From Smittium mucronatum (Eukaryota > Kickxellomycota > Harpellomycetes > Harpellales > Legeriomycetaceae): a DNA stretch of 64,000 bases. The translations under genes and the position numbers were made by a program. This document shows, in pieces, positions 23,770 through 36,806 of this stretch. Location of the stretch: NCBI GenBank assembly GCA_001953115.1, contig LSSL01001610.1:1-64000 (forward strand), written 5' to 3'. The notes under the pieces were generated by a model. The model saw only the letters and a program-made list of their open reading frames with translations, had not been told where the DNA came from and ran no database searches. Every line of letters begins with the position of its first letter. Position 1 is the first letter of the stretch.

Positions 23770-24450
23770 GGTCTGCTTGGAACTCCACTAAGATCCACTT
23801 TCCTGGCCGGGTCCTCTCGCTAAAAAAATTGATACGTACGGTCTTTGTTAGTAGCGATAGCCGGAATTTCAATATCAGAATTCCGTGCCGTTGCGGAATT
23901 TTTAAAGGTAAAGCTTTGAATACCTTCCATCTGACGCCCCCCAAAGCGCTTTCGGAATCTGGACCTCTTCTCGGGATCGATGCTATCCAAAAATGCATTG
24001 AGGTTTTCCTGATGTATCAGAGGATAAATTTGGGTTCTAATAGCTTTTGTTGCTTATCAGAAATTTTCAGCCCCTTATTTAGTTTTTTAAGCGTCCCTGA
24101 GTGATAGTGGAGGAAATATCAGATAGTAGATCCTGTATGGTTTTTGCAAATAAAATATGTGGGCCATCTACTGTGAGCTTTGGGGTATTCTGAATTCAAA
24201 TATGCACGTAACAATCGATTGAACTGGTAGTCTGTGCTAAGGCGACTAGAATCCCATGTAGATTAGTTTGCACCTTACTTACTACTACTGACGCTGAGTG
24301 GTTCAGTGGCGGTAGATGGAGGTCATGGAACTAGTTTTAGGGAATGCTTATGTGGTGTCCTTACGCTGTTCATTTGTAAAAGGTATGCTGAAGACTTCCT
24401 ATTCGATTAATGAGAATTCATCAGCGAGCTCTGAGTATACCTAGAGATAT
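23770..24450 (-). pseudogene. gag-like region of the DIRS-like element
   Basis: Minus-strand translation gives a run with FPKTSSM (24324-24344), then an open stretch at 24202-24306 reading LNHSASVVVSKVQ and ending with SSIDCYVH, then DGPHILFAKTIQDLL and a basic Arg-rich segment including RPRSRRKSRDV near the end. From memory this pattern resembles the N-terminal gag-like protein of tyrosine-recombinase elements in Harpellales fungi, but I could not verify it. There are several in-frame stops and at least two frame changes. The minus-strand open frame at 23729-23998 and the plus-strand frame at 23718-24104 are shadows. Confidence 0.55.
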
Positions 24451-24480
24451 GTTTCTATGACTATTGTAGTTAAAAAATGG

Positions 24481-27289
24481 CTTTCATCTACGTTTGAGGC
24501 TTACTTTTGCACAAAGTTAGCTTTACTATATGGATAGTTCGTTAAGCTTGGTATCAGTATCTATAGGCATTTGATTTGACACCTTTTTTTATTTAAGAAC
24601 TATTAAAAAAGAGAATATTTTTTAAGCTGGTGAAGTACCTGATCAAAAGAAAAGATGATAAGGATTCTTAAAAACGTAATTCTCTATTTAGATCTTTAAA
24701 AAATTTCAATAGTTTATTTAACTAAATTTTTTTTTCTTGTAAATTTCGGTTTGCGTTTATCTAATAAAGATGGTAACACTTAATAACTCTTTTCTCCGAG
24801 GAATAAATAAAATGTTGGTTAAAAAATTAATTTATTTGATAGATTTAAAAATAAACTTAAGTTATTTCATTGCTATTTTTTTTAAGTATTAGTTTAGATC
24901 TTATATCAAATTAAACACTAGTTTGAATTATTTTTTAAAACATATACTAGAACTTTTTTGGTGAAAAGAAAAATTCGATTGAAGGTTAATAAAATTAAAA
25001 TAAAAAAAAAATCACTTTTTTTAACAAGATAATAAAACCATAACTTATTATATATTATTCAATTCATTTTGACTAAAAAATATTGCTATTTTCAGAAAAT
25101 GATAAATAAAATAAAATAAATTCATTATAAATTTCAGGATAAATAATTTTACAAAAATAAAAATCCACATTTAGATAGAAATAGTTTTGATTCTTAACTA
25201 AACCGATTTTAATTAACTAAAAATAGATTTATTAGATGATGTCTAAACAAAAAAAATTAAATAAAACTCAAACTCAAACGAGAAATTTTCTTTCTCAAAT
25301 TCAAAGCTATTTAAAATTTTTTTTTCAATTTAAATAAATTATATGTAAAAAATAAGTCGAGGTTTTAAACCATTTTTAAATTATAATTCCAAAAAAATGG
25401 TAGAATTTTCAGAAAAAGATATATGAAATTTTTACAAATAAAAATTTAAATATATAGTTCATAAGTAAATAATCGAACTATAATTTAATGATATATTTAA
25501 AAAAAGCTAAATGTTAAAGTTATGTTATTGATTCAAAAAAAATGTTATTATAATTTTCATCGAGTAAGTATTTTTTTCAATCATTTTTATTTTTAATCAC
25601 AAGAAAATTATGAAAACTATCACTAAAAAAATTTTCGAATGTAAAGTACATTATATATAATATATAAGAAGTTTAATATATATATATATTCTAATAAACA
25701 TTATCTAAACTTCTAGTTATAAGTTTTTTTATTATTAATTTTTCTTTAATTTAAAGTAAGTGAATAAATTAATATTGTGTTTATACCAATATCTGACAAA
25801 TTTTAAAGTTATGAGCACAATTTTTTAATATCTGAATTAAATTTTTTAAAATAAAAATGGACACATAGGTAATTAACCAAAAATAAATCTAGTTTTTTTT
25901 CAAACTAAAATCAATTAAATCTCGCAAATTAGATTCAAACTAATATTCGTCTACTTTGAAAATAATTTTGCTAAAAAAATACAACTAATATAAAGAAATT
26001 TTCAATATATAATTACAGATGTCGTTCAAGATCTGCTCCTGGCATTAAAGTGATTACTGATAAACTTGTTTCAAATGATTATTTTAATTTATACAAGTAA
26101 TAATTATCTACAACTTGAACAGATTTTATCATTCAGGTATTTTTTTTTTTTTAAATGTTTTATTAAAAAATGTAATCGATTATTTAAAGACTAATTCAGA
26201 AATAATATTATAAAAATAATTTTGATCTTCAGAAAAGGATTAAAATAAATTTTCAAATTTTTTCTTTTTTAAAAACCTATAAGAATATGTACTGATAAAA
26301 ATATTTAGTTTTTTTGAAAGAAAACTCTTACGCTTAGTTTTTTTAATAAAAAAACCTCTTTTAATCTCAAATCTTTTGGTATCTATGGTAAGAAGAAAAA
26401 AAATACAAAGAAAAAATACTAAAAAAAGAATAAAATTTAATTATGATAGGCAGTTTGAGATATATACGGCATGTATTTAATGAATTATCATTTTTTTACT
26501 TTTAATCTTTGATAATAAATATATGGATAAATTATATTATAAAAAATAATGTATTTAATATGATATAGAGAAAATTATACACTGAAATTTCTTAAAAATA
26601 ATTAATTAAATAAATTTAAATATATTAAATTAACCTAAAAAGAAAGTTACAAATAATAAAAAATTAACATAGATTTAAAATTTCAAAAAAATAAAATTGG
26701 TTTTATAGTTGAGTTTTAATGTTATTTGAGGAAAATAAAGACAGAGCAAGAAATTTTATAGATTCTCAAACAAAAAAAGTATATTGGGCTGTTATTAAAG
26801 TGATTTTTAATAGATTTTATTTTTTTCTGATGATAATAATGCATAATTTAAGATATAAAGTTTAATCTCTATAATTTTGAGGCATTAATCTCTTACTTTT
26901 TAAATATTCAAGTAAAAAATTTATTTCTAAATTTATTTAGTATAAATTATATTGAATTTTTGAATTATTTGTTCTTTTGAATTTTTTTATTAAATGTTGT
27001 TTTTTAAAAAAATTATTTAATATTTATTAAATATAATTGAGAATTTTTCAAAAAAAAATCCCAAAAAAAATCCTAATATTTTTACAATCATAATAAATGC
27101 CATATTATTACCATATAATTGATTTTAGAAAATTTTCTGACTTTTATTAAAGAATAAATCCACCAAAAGTGGTATATTTAATATTTTTACTTTAAAAAAT
27201 GCGCCTTTAAAAACTACAGTAAAAAATTGAGTTCTTTTCTAAATATATAAGATATATTAAAGTATTTTTAGTTAAATTTCACCTTAATG
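24481..27289. other. A+T-rich spacer
   Basis: Homopolymer-rich noncoding sequence to the right of the DIRS-like element. I found no terminal repeat here matching the inverted repeat at 20484-20777, and no gene. Confidence 0.65.
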
Positions 27290-27520
27290 TAATGAATATG
27301 TTTAATTGAATAAGATTTTATAATAAAAAGATAACACCGGGATATTAGTTAAACTACAAAAAGGGGGGGAGGAAATAAGTTGAAAATCATAACTATTCCA
27401 ACAAGGCTTGGCTTCATTGTATATATTTTCTCGAGTTTTGAGAAAAAAATTATACTTCGGAAAGGTTTACTATGTTTGTATACTATCTTTTATGCATATT
27501 GAACTTATTGGTTAATCACA
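27290..27520 (-). mobile_element. Solo-LTR-like repeat, copy B (diverged)
   Basis: Aligns along its length with copies A and C: TTTTATAATAAAAAGATAA, then a G-run followed by AAATAAGTTGAAA, then AAGGCTTGGCTTC, and a right end ATTGGTTAATCACA corresponding to TTGGTTCATTACA. It is the most diverged of the five and its left end is indistinct. Probably the oldest copy. Confidence 0.45.
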
Positions 27521-27965
27521 TGTACTTCCTATTTTATGCCATAAAAATTTACGTTAAAAAGCACTCGATTCATTTAATTAGCTTTGATATAGTTTATTTC
27601 AAAACATAAAATAAATTTGGAATGAGATAGTTTAATGGAGAAAAAATGAATTCTAATTTTACATCAAAAAAAATTTTCTGCGATTTTCATATATTCCCCA
27701 TTAAAATTTTTGGCAAAAAATATTTGATCTCTTTCATCTAAATTAATTCAAATACAAGCATAATTCATAAATTCTATTGTTATACACAGATATATATTAT
27801 AAATTACAAATTATTAAAATTGATTTTTTATGGATATACAAAAAAAGTTTTTCTTATTTAAATATCCAAAAAATAGAACTATCATTTTTTCAGAAATCTA
27901 AAAAAAGCCTTTTTACGGAATTTAACGATAAAATTATTGTTTAAAAAAAACCCCGAATTTCGCTA
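27521..27965. other. A+T-rich spacer between repeats
   Basis: Noncoding; nothing recognised. Confidence 0.6.
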
Positions 27966-28173
27966 AATAACTAGTGAATTTTTTTTTTTTTATTAAAAAA
28001 GGGAATTTATTTATAATATTTAAATACTAGAATAAAACTAAAATAAAAATACAATAAAAAGGAGAAAATAATAAAATTATATTCCACTCCCATCTGTCGC
28101 TCTAGCGGCTCCGTACCCACTGGGCATTGGTTCAAGGGTAATAAATTCCGAACACCCGGATAATAACTAGTGA
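27966..28173 (-). mobile_element. Short poly(A)-tailed retroposon (copy 2) with 12-bp target duplication
   Basis: A 184-bp body (27978-28161) on the minus strand. It starts TCCGGGTGTTCGG, runs through the G+C-rich block CCAATGCCCAGTGGGTACGG and GCCGCTAGAGCGACAGATGG, then a T-rich half, and ends ATAAATAAATTCCC plus A-rich tail. The 12-bp duplication AATAACTAGTGA lies at 27966-27977 and 28162-28173. The structure is that of a SINE or a very short 5'-truncated LINE. I see no convincing sense-strand pol III A/B boxes, so the head's origin is open. The minus-strand open frame 28007-28216 lies across it and is not a gene. Confidence 0.82.
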
Positions 28174-31100
28174 TAAATATGAGATTTTTTTTATAATTGA
28201 AATAAAATTTAAACATATGAAAAAGAAAAGATCTCTTTTTTTTATAGATGAACCTTTAATGAAAAAGAAGTAATTTTTTTTTTATTTTTAACATATTATT
28301 AGCCTTTTTCAGTTTTTTTGTTTACTATATACACTGAATTTAAATAAAATTCTAAAACAAACTCCATCGTTAGGGTAATTCCGAGTTAAATATTGCATAA
28401 ATTAAACATGATTTGTAAATTAAATTCTATTTTTAATCCGAGGTCTTTTTTAAAAACTATTTTAACAATTTAATGGACGCTTTCTATATAAAAATATAAC
28501 CTGATAGCTTTAATCATTTGCTGATAAAACAGATAAAGCCTTTAAAAAATCCAATCATTTAACCAATCTAACCATATACTCATATAATAATATTAAATCA
28601 ACTTCAGTTACTAGATAAAACGATTAACTTTATATTGATAACATTATCGGGGATTTTACTAATTTTAAATCTTTATTTTTTTATTTTTTAATTTCTTTTT
28701 ACTTGTTTTTATGGTATGCATATAAGAGTATTTTTTTAAAGAATTTTTTAATTTTAATATAAGTTATTCAATTAACACCTTAATACTGGATTAGATATCT
28801 GATTAACTTAATTTTTCATAGTAAAATTAAATTTTTATAATTGGGAATCATATATTGGTTAGTTGATATAATAAAAAGTAATAAATGGAGTAAAATAAAA
28901 AAATTAGACATATAAATTGTGCTAAAAAAATAAAACTTTCACTCATTTAGAGTATTTTAATCATAAAAAAATAAGAAATAAAATTATTTTTAATTAATAA
29001 AATTCTAGATATTTCCTTTCTAATCATCATGATCAAGATAAAATAAATTATTTTGCTAAAAAGTATTTGACAAGATGAGCACAAGGGTTTAGAAAATATC
29101 CACTAAAATATATTTTACTTATTATTTTATGAAAACTCTACCTAAAAAAAGCCATTTTAGGAAATTGAGGTCTGTATAGCATTTAAGATACTAAAATTAT
29201 TCTAATTGTAAAAATTTGAGTCCAATTATTCGTGATATTTCATAATTTATTTATTTTCTATTTTTAAAAATTTAGTGTTAATGTATCAGCTATCAAAGAA
29301 AAAAATATTTATAGACTAAAAATAATTGAAAAAATTTTCACTTATTTATTTAATAAATTATTTTCAAGATTATTTATATTAATATTTTTCTTGCTTATTT
29401 GATTCCTTTTTTTTCAACAAAAAAGTTATATTAAATAACTAATTTTTTTAGCATTAATCAAGAAATTATATATTAAAAATATTTTTTTTGAAAAAAATCC
29501 ATACACATACAATAAATAAATCACCATAAGAAAAACACGCTAGCTACATAATTAAATTGATATTTCTATAGAAAATTAATTAATTAGTCGAATTTTTTAA
29601 ATAAATTCCTATTTATTATATCACTATTCGCTGTTGATAAAGAGTGTCCAATTTTTTGATTGAAATTTACTTAATTAAAAAATTTCCTACGCTTTCGTCA
29701 TTTCTAAGTATTTTTATTATTCTTGATAATTTTATTTATGTTTTTTCCATTTTTTTCTCCGACAAATTATAAAATTCCGATTATTTTATATAATTATTTT
29801 CATAAATCAATCTAATTAAATAAACTAAAAATAATATACTAGTAATTTACATCTTTATTGATTTTAAAATGTCTTATAATTTATTGTAATTTAGAATTTT
29901 AAAATTATTAAATCTTATGAGAAATTACTTTCTATATGAATTTTTATTTTCGTTATTTTATATTTAAATTCAGATAAAGATTTGAATATTTTCCATTTAA
30001 AAAGAAGTATTTTTTTTAAGCTTGAAAAATTACAAGTATAACTAAATTCTTTATAATACATATATTAATTGAATATTTCGAATTTAACATAAAAATTACC
30101 ATTTTTTTATTCAATTTACATGACATAAAATATAATGTTTCCCGTATTAAAATCCCAAATTTTTTGAAAATTATAATTATGATGAGCTGAATCTAAAAAA
30201 TAACAATATTTTTCAATTATATATTTAATTTTGTGAATAGATTTTATTATATTCAATTTATCATTGATAAAAGCTTGTATCATAATTATTAGTCAAATCT
30301 ACTAAATAATAATTCAATTATAAATTTATATCAGTAATTCGCAAAAAATTACCAGTTATCAATCTTTTATATTCTCAAAGATGGAAATAATATTCATTCT
30401 ATAAGTAAAATAAAGTTCCATAAGATTATTTATTAATCAATTATAAATTTCACATTATTTTGGTTGGACTAATTATCTTATAACTATTATTATTTAGAGT
30501 TATCATATCTAAAATTTTGTTTAAAAATTTCAAATCTTAGAGTTATTTTAATTTTAATTTTTTTAATTTTTTATAATTACTATCAGTTTAAAAAAATGAA
30601 TTGATTTAGTTATATAATTTTTTAACCCTTTTTAACGTTATTTTAAAAGATTCACTTAGTATGTTATGTCACTAATTTTTTTTAGCTACTCTTTCATGTA
30701 ATAATGCTAAATTTAATCTATTTTTAGAGATGTAGATATATGATTTATTTTTCCTTTAAATTATTTTTAGTATATATTTACCTAGTAATCTCTAAATGTT
30801 AAAATTTATAAGTAAAATAATTTATAAACTTTTTTACAAGAATTTCAGAAATTTAATTCATCTCATTTTGAAAAAAATTCTCTAAAAAACATAAATGCGT
30901 CTCTATCTAAATTTATCTTTTACATTTTTTTATAATTATTTATACTTCATAAATTATATGAAAGTAGTAATTTAAGTAACTGAAAGACTTATATAATCAT
31001 AAATTTTTATATTATTAAATTTCTGTACTTAAATCATAGGTATAGCGTTTTTTTATTATAAAAAATTAAAGAAAGTTTTTCCTCTTATTTACAATTTTTT

Positions 31101-31436
31101 TTTTAACTATTTCATTTTATTATTCAATGAGCAAAAATTGTTTTATGTTTTTAAATTTTTGATAATAATTTTAAAAAAAAACACTTATATTAAGGTTTAA
31201 ATATTCATATTATTGTCAAATTTTTTTTAGTAATATTAAAATATTTTATATCTTATTTCGTATAATATAAAAAATTTCATATTCTTATTTATAGATGTAA
31301 TTATTTTTTTACTAGTTATTAATATAGGTTTCTTAATTTTTTGTCCCAATTTATAGCGATCACAATAAAATTTTACCAGATTTAACTATATCGAATAAAA
31401 TATTTAACAAAAATTTAATAATAATAATATATAAAA
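28174..31436. other. A+T-rich spacer
   Basis: Over 3 kb of very A+T-rich sequence with no recognisable feature. Confidence 0.7.
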
Positions 31437-31502
31437 TGGAATTTTTTCTAGTATTTGAATATTATAAATAAATTCCATTTTAAAAAAAAAGTGAAATTTT
31501 TT
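31437..31502 (+). mobile_element. Severely 5'-truncated retroposon tail
   Basis: CTAGTATTTGAATATTATAA at 31448 and the following AATAAATTCCATTTT plus nine A match the last 43 bases of the retroposon copies at 28 kb and 45 kb. The near-repeat TGGAATTTTTT (31437-31447) and TGAAATTTTTT (31492-31502) flank it with one mismatch, consistent with an aged target duplication. It is therefore probably an abortive reverse-transcription insertion of the same family. Confidence 0.65.
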
Positions 31503-31666
31503 GATTTATTTTGTTTTTTTCAAATTATAAAATTACTATTTTCGGCGTTAATTTATATAAATGTGTAACATTTTAAAGCTTTTTTTTAATCCCAGAATTT
31601 CTTTGAAAGATTAATTCATTAAAAGCTATAATACATTTTTTTTGAATAAAATAAAGACGGATATAA

Positions 31667-31840
31667 AAGAATATTATTCTAATACAAAAATCATCACTGT
31701 CGGAGAATCAGCTGAGTACCTATGAAAAGAAATCGCAATACAACATTCTAAATAATCTCCTCTATGACATTGCTTCCCTAGATGTATTCTATGGCTATGT
31801 GAAATTTGAGTTTATCCTACTTCAAAAAAAACAATATTAA
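31667..31840 (+). other. Open stretch of raised G+C, possible gene relic (57 codons, no ATG start)
   Basis: Between about 31680 and 31830 the composition is less A+T-rich and the codons read plausibly (SSLSENQLSTYEKKSQY, then DIASLDVFYGYVKFEF). No family is recognised, there is no start codon, and the length is within what chance allows. It could be a decayed exon or transposon fragment. Confidence 0.2.
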
Positions 31841-34800
31841 ACCGCTAAAAAACTGAAAGGTATTTCATTATAAGGGGGTATAAAGTAAAGCTTTACATTT
31901 TTCCTTTCATTTTTTTTTGATTTATTTAGATTGAGTTTATTTCATATAAATTTATTAAGATTAAACTATGGTATTCGTTATTTTTACTTGATTATTTTTG
32001 TAATTTTACTTAGTTTTATTTAAATAAATTTTTTAATAGTAAAAATTCGTCTAAACAAAAATTAAACTATTAGGTCGCTTAATCATAAATAATTTTTTTA
32101 ATAATTTAATAAATAATTTAATTAGAAATAAAATTTGTGAGTTTAAATAAAAAATTCAATATAAAGCTATTGATATATTTAGCATAGATAAAATTTTTAC
32201 ATTTAAATTTTTATTGTTCGAAGATCCTTTTAAATCTACTAAATGATCATGTAAACTTAATATTTATTTATTAATTTTTTTCAAAAATACTAAGAAGAAA
32301 TTTCTAACTCACGTTCTAACCTAAAAATCTTTCGAGTTAAAAAATAAATAATAATCAAATAAATAAATAAATAAATAAGTTTTTATATAAATCTATATTC
32401 GCTTAAAGAATTAATTGAAATATATTAAAATTTAGAGATTTAAATGAAATTCATATTATATCGTCTTTATAGCGATTTATAAAAAGTTATAATAAATTTT
32501 TTTACAAAAGCAAAATTATTATTAATGGCTTATGAATTTTATAACTATTAATATTGTTATCCTTCTTAAATTTATATCTGTATTATAATATAACTAAGAT
32601 TCATAAATATATTTATTACGATTTTTTTCAACCAAAAATTTCTCAACTAATAAAATTTATGCAAATTAATTTAAATATATTAAGCTTTATTAAAATATTT
32701 TCTGTATTAAGTCCGAAACTCTATAAATTTTTTTTTTTTTTTTCTTGTTGGAAGGTTCAAAATTTTGAAAAACTATGTTCGTATTTTTTTACACTTATTT
32801 AGAAAAAAATCAAAATTATACTCACTATTTTATAAAAAACTTAAATCATCAATCCTATTAAATAAAATTAAAATGAAATTGGTAGTTTATTGGTAGTTTA
32901 ATTATTATTATTATTAATGATTGACATAAACTGTGAATTTTGTATTTTTTTTAATAGGTTCAATCCTAGCCCAATTTTTTATTTTTATAGCTATATACCG
33001 AATTATAAAGCCTAATCATAAGCGTTAGGTTTAATAATCAGTGTAACGAGTAATTTTATTAAATTTAACATAACCCATCTGAAAAAACTTAAGATCACAA
33101 AAGATTTAATCCACAGAAAAAATTAAGGTCATTACATGGACTTAAGACAGATCCTATTGAAAAATAATTAAAATCTAAATTTTTTTACAACTCAGGAAAA
33201 ACATAAAAAAATAGATATCCTATTTATTGTAATAAATTCGATAAATATAGATAATTAATCTGAAGTAGTGTAAAATTACAAAAAAAACATATAATTACCA
33301 TTTAACATATAAAAACAGAGTCTTAATATTTCTTGTTAGTCATATTAGTAATAGTTATCAATTAATATTTTTTTAATTTTTTTTATATAATACGTGTAAT
33401 TCTCATTTTCAATATGAAAATGAGTTTAATATCCCACGGGATAGTTTTATTTTTCAAAAAAACAATAATGTTCCCCCGAAAATTTTCAGAACAAAATTAT
33501 ATTCATTTTAATTCTTAGTTTGGAAGAGGTGCCGTTTTTCATAACTTAAATATAATTTAGAAAGGAAAAAAAAATTTATCGAATGATAAAAATTATAATG
33601 AATTATTGTGATTTCAAGATTACATCGAAATAAAAGTGTTTAATAAATCAATATATTTCATATGAATCTTAACAGGTATTCTAACAAATAAAAATGTGTT
33701 TAAATTATAAATACGTCAAATATCGAACTAAATTGAATTTTAATTATTTATATATAATCTTTAATAATACAAATTTTTAATTAATGAATTCATTTATATG
33801 ATAAGTTTCCAAAAAGATAATTTTAATCATTTTTCTTTATCTAATTTTATTGATCTGTTTTAAAAAAAATTTCAATGATTTGTTAAAAACCATTTAAAAA
33901 TTAATATGAAATTAAAAATATGAAATTATTTAATTTAATTTTATATTATATTATAAAAAAACTCTATAATAAATAATTTGAATATTTATTGATAATTTAA
34001 TTTAATAATAATCGCTAATACATTTTTAGAATATGATTGAATCATTGGAACTTTTATCTCAAACTCACAGCCCTAAGATAAAAAAATACATATATTTTTG
34101 AAATAAGTGCAAAAAAGTCTACATGATATTGATTTATATAAAATTTTACGTTAATTAAATAGGCAATTTTTACCTTGAAAATAAATTATCAGCCAGTTAG
34201 CTTCACCTGCTTTTACTTATTAAAATAATTTGTTTATAAATAAATTTTAATTAATCTATAAATTAGAGAATGCTGATGAAAATAAAAAATTTAATGCAAC
34301 TCAAAAAAATTAAGATTATTAAGGGTAAGATTTGGAAATATTAAACTAAAAATTAAGATAAATCTTTTTTTTTTTTTATGAATTAGAAAAAAATACAAAA
34401 GCTTTGATACTTTTTTATAAGATTCATTAAAATTTGATATAATTATAAAATATAGTAGAATATATAAAAAAATTTCAAAAGTATATAAAAATTTTTTTTC
34501 GTAAATTATTACTAATTTAAAACATAAAAAAAAATTTTTTTTACCCGGATAAAAATTTTATATTTTTTTGATATTAAATATGAATAAATCGTTTTATATA
34601 TAATATATAATCTTCTACAAAATTTTCATAAAACCGAAATTTTTTAATAAATAAGTATTATACGAATACTTAGTGGAAATTAAAAAAATTGATTAAATTT
34701 AAAACGTAAAATAGAGAATTAAATAAAAAAAATTATAAAATTATCTATACATAAATAATAATATATTTTTTACTCTTAAATTAAAATAATAAAAATATAA

Positions 34801-36574
34801 ATCAGAGTTATTTTAATGAAATATATGGTTTATGAATTTATTTTATCATTCCCAAATAATCAAGTAATATAATAATAATTAAAAATTGTATTAACTTAAA
34901 ATTTTCATTTTGACTAAAAATGAATTGTGTTCAAAAAAGGGGTTCCACCACCTTTTTTTGAATAAATAAATGAAAAATGTACTTTATTTTATTTTTTTAT
35001 AATATAAAAATTCATGAATATTATCTCGAAATTCTGGATCATTGAAGTAAGAATTAGTGGCTTTCATATAAATTTTTATAAAAAGCTTTTACCCTTAAAA
35101 TTTTTAATTGTTAAATAAAAAATATTGTTAAAGATAAATTATATTTTTATAAAAAATAGATTTGTTAAACCTCATTTTTATACAGATTAGATATAATATC
35201 TTGATAAAATAAAATTTTTGAGATTTTAAAAATTGCGTCTAAAAATATTTCCATAAGTTATTTGGTTATTTTAGAGTCGTATTAATTTTTCATCTTGATA
35301 ATATTAAGAAATTCGACCAGATTTAAACTGAGATAACGAGAAAATAACAGAAATTTTTAAATAAAATTTCAATTCTTCTTTATTTTAATTTTTCGATAAA
35401 AAAAATTTTCTAATTATTCAGTATATAAAAGTCGATTTTCAGCAGTATAATTTAATTGATAATATCATAATTTAACTTATTAAACCTTAATCTATAAAAT
35501 TATAATTTTAAATCATTTATACTATATCTAATAGGGTATTTCATTAGGTCAGGGGATATAAAAAATTTTTTCACTATTGTTTTATATTAGGAAAAATGTG
35601 CTTCTTAAATTTTAATTTTATCCTTATCGATTTTCTTTATTAAAATTTACATCTTAATATACAAAATATCATCATAATAATAATAAAATTCTTTGAAGCT
35701 ATTTTTTCATTTGGTAGTTTATATAAATTAAAGAAATATGCCATTAAAAAAAATAATTCAGTTTATTTATTATAGTTTTAGTATGCTCTAATTCAATATA
35801 TATATTTTATATGATTATACTTTAATCATTTTTATCATTTTTCTTCAATAAATAGTTGCAATTAAATATAATTGCAAATTGGAGCAAAGAAAATATTTAA
35901 TTTACAACAAATCTTTAATATTTTATTGAATTTAATTATTCAAATTATATATATAATATATATAAATTCGAATTTGAAGTAGTTAAAAATAAAATTTGGC
36001 TGCAAAAAATATATAAACATAATTTTATAACAATATGATATAATAAGGGTGGTAGATATCTTAAAAGCATACAGTAAATTTAATTTAGATATAACTTTTA
36101 ATAATTTATATTTTTCGGAAAGTAGAGAATATGAAATTAACTTTATTCCATAGTTGAAAATAGTAGGTGAAAATTTACACTACTCAAATTTATGTTATAT
36201 ATTTTCTTATATCATATCGAGATTCAATTCGCAGATTAAATTTAATAATTATAAACTTTAAATTAAATTAAAGTTTAAATAAAATAAAGATATTATTTCA
36301 TGAGTACCTTTATATAAGCACAATTTTGATATACAGAAAATTAGGTGTTGAAAATCATATTTTTTACAAAAAAGTTTATCATTAAAAATTTTACATTATT
36401 AGTGCGCAAATTTTAAATAATTTACAATAAAATTTTTATAACTATTCCAAAAATTTTCGGAATATATTATGAATTATTCCGATTATCTATTTTTTTTTTT
36501 TTGAAAATATTTAAAAAAAGCCCAAGTTTGACTTCTAGATATGTCAAAAAAAATATTAAATAGCGTAAAATTAC
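31841..36574. other. A+T-rich spacer
   Basis: No supported gene. It includes the ATAA microsatellite near 32357. The open frame at 32554-32802 is low-complexity and probably chance. Confidence 0.65.
32357..32378. repeat. AAAT/ATAA microsatellite
   Basis: About five tandem copies of the tetranucleotide AAAT. Confidence 0.8.
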
Positions 36575-36806
36575 AGCAAGGATCTTGTTTAATGGGATGA
36601 TTTTTATAATAAAAAATAAACATATATAACAGTTAAAAATAAAAAAGGTAGGGAAGGAGACAAGTTGAAATGCTTAGTTATTCCAAAATACTAAGCTTCA
36701 TTTTTTATAACATTTCCCATTTTCTAAAAGTCAATTATGCTTATGGTAATCTTTCTTTATTTGATTAAATATTCAATATTTGTACTGGAACTAATGGTTC
36801 ATTAAA
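36575..36806 (-). mobile_element. Solo-LTR-like repeat, copy C
   Basis: Closely matches copies A and D over about 230 bp: CAAGGATCTTGTTTAATGGG at the left end, GTTGAAATGCTTAGTTATTCC in the middle, AAGTCAATTATGCTTATGG, and ATGGTTCATTAA at the right. The terminal TG/CA dinucleotides have decayed. The hairpin GCTTAGT...ACTAAGC (36672-36696) is retained. Confidence 0.6.

Larger units (their letters stand above)
20838..24480 (-). mobile_element. Degenerate tyrosine-recombinase (DIRS-like) retrotransposon
   Basis: A 3.6-kb block clearly richer in G+C than its surroundings. Read on the minus strand from 24480 downward, fragments in all three frames line up in the order gag-like, reverse transcriptase, RNase H, connector, tyrosine recombinase. 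That is the gene order of DIRS-type retrotransposons, which integrate with a tyrosine recombinase rather than a DDE integrase. No frame stays open for more than about 130 codons, and many stops and frameshifts separate the motifs, so this is a dead copy. No methyltransferase region was recognised. The left and right termini are uncertain; the 51-bp inverted repeat at 20484-20777 may belong to it. Calls rest on recognised motifs, not on a search. Confidence 0.8.

Noticed and set aside
23483..24104. Plus-strand frames over the DIRS-like element
   Set aside because: Antisense to the gag/RT motifs, which read sensibly only on the minus strand.
28116..28137. GGTTCAAGGG resembling a tRNA/SINE B box
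   Set aside because: It is on the strand opposite to the retroposon's poly(A) polarity and deviates from the B-box consensus.
28007..28216. 69-codon minus-strand frame
   Set aside because: Lies across the short retroposon and its A+T-rich tail; no start context or domain.
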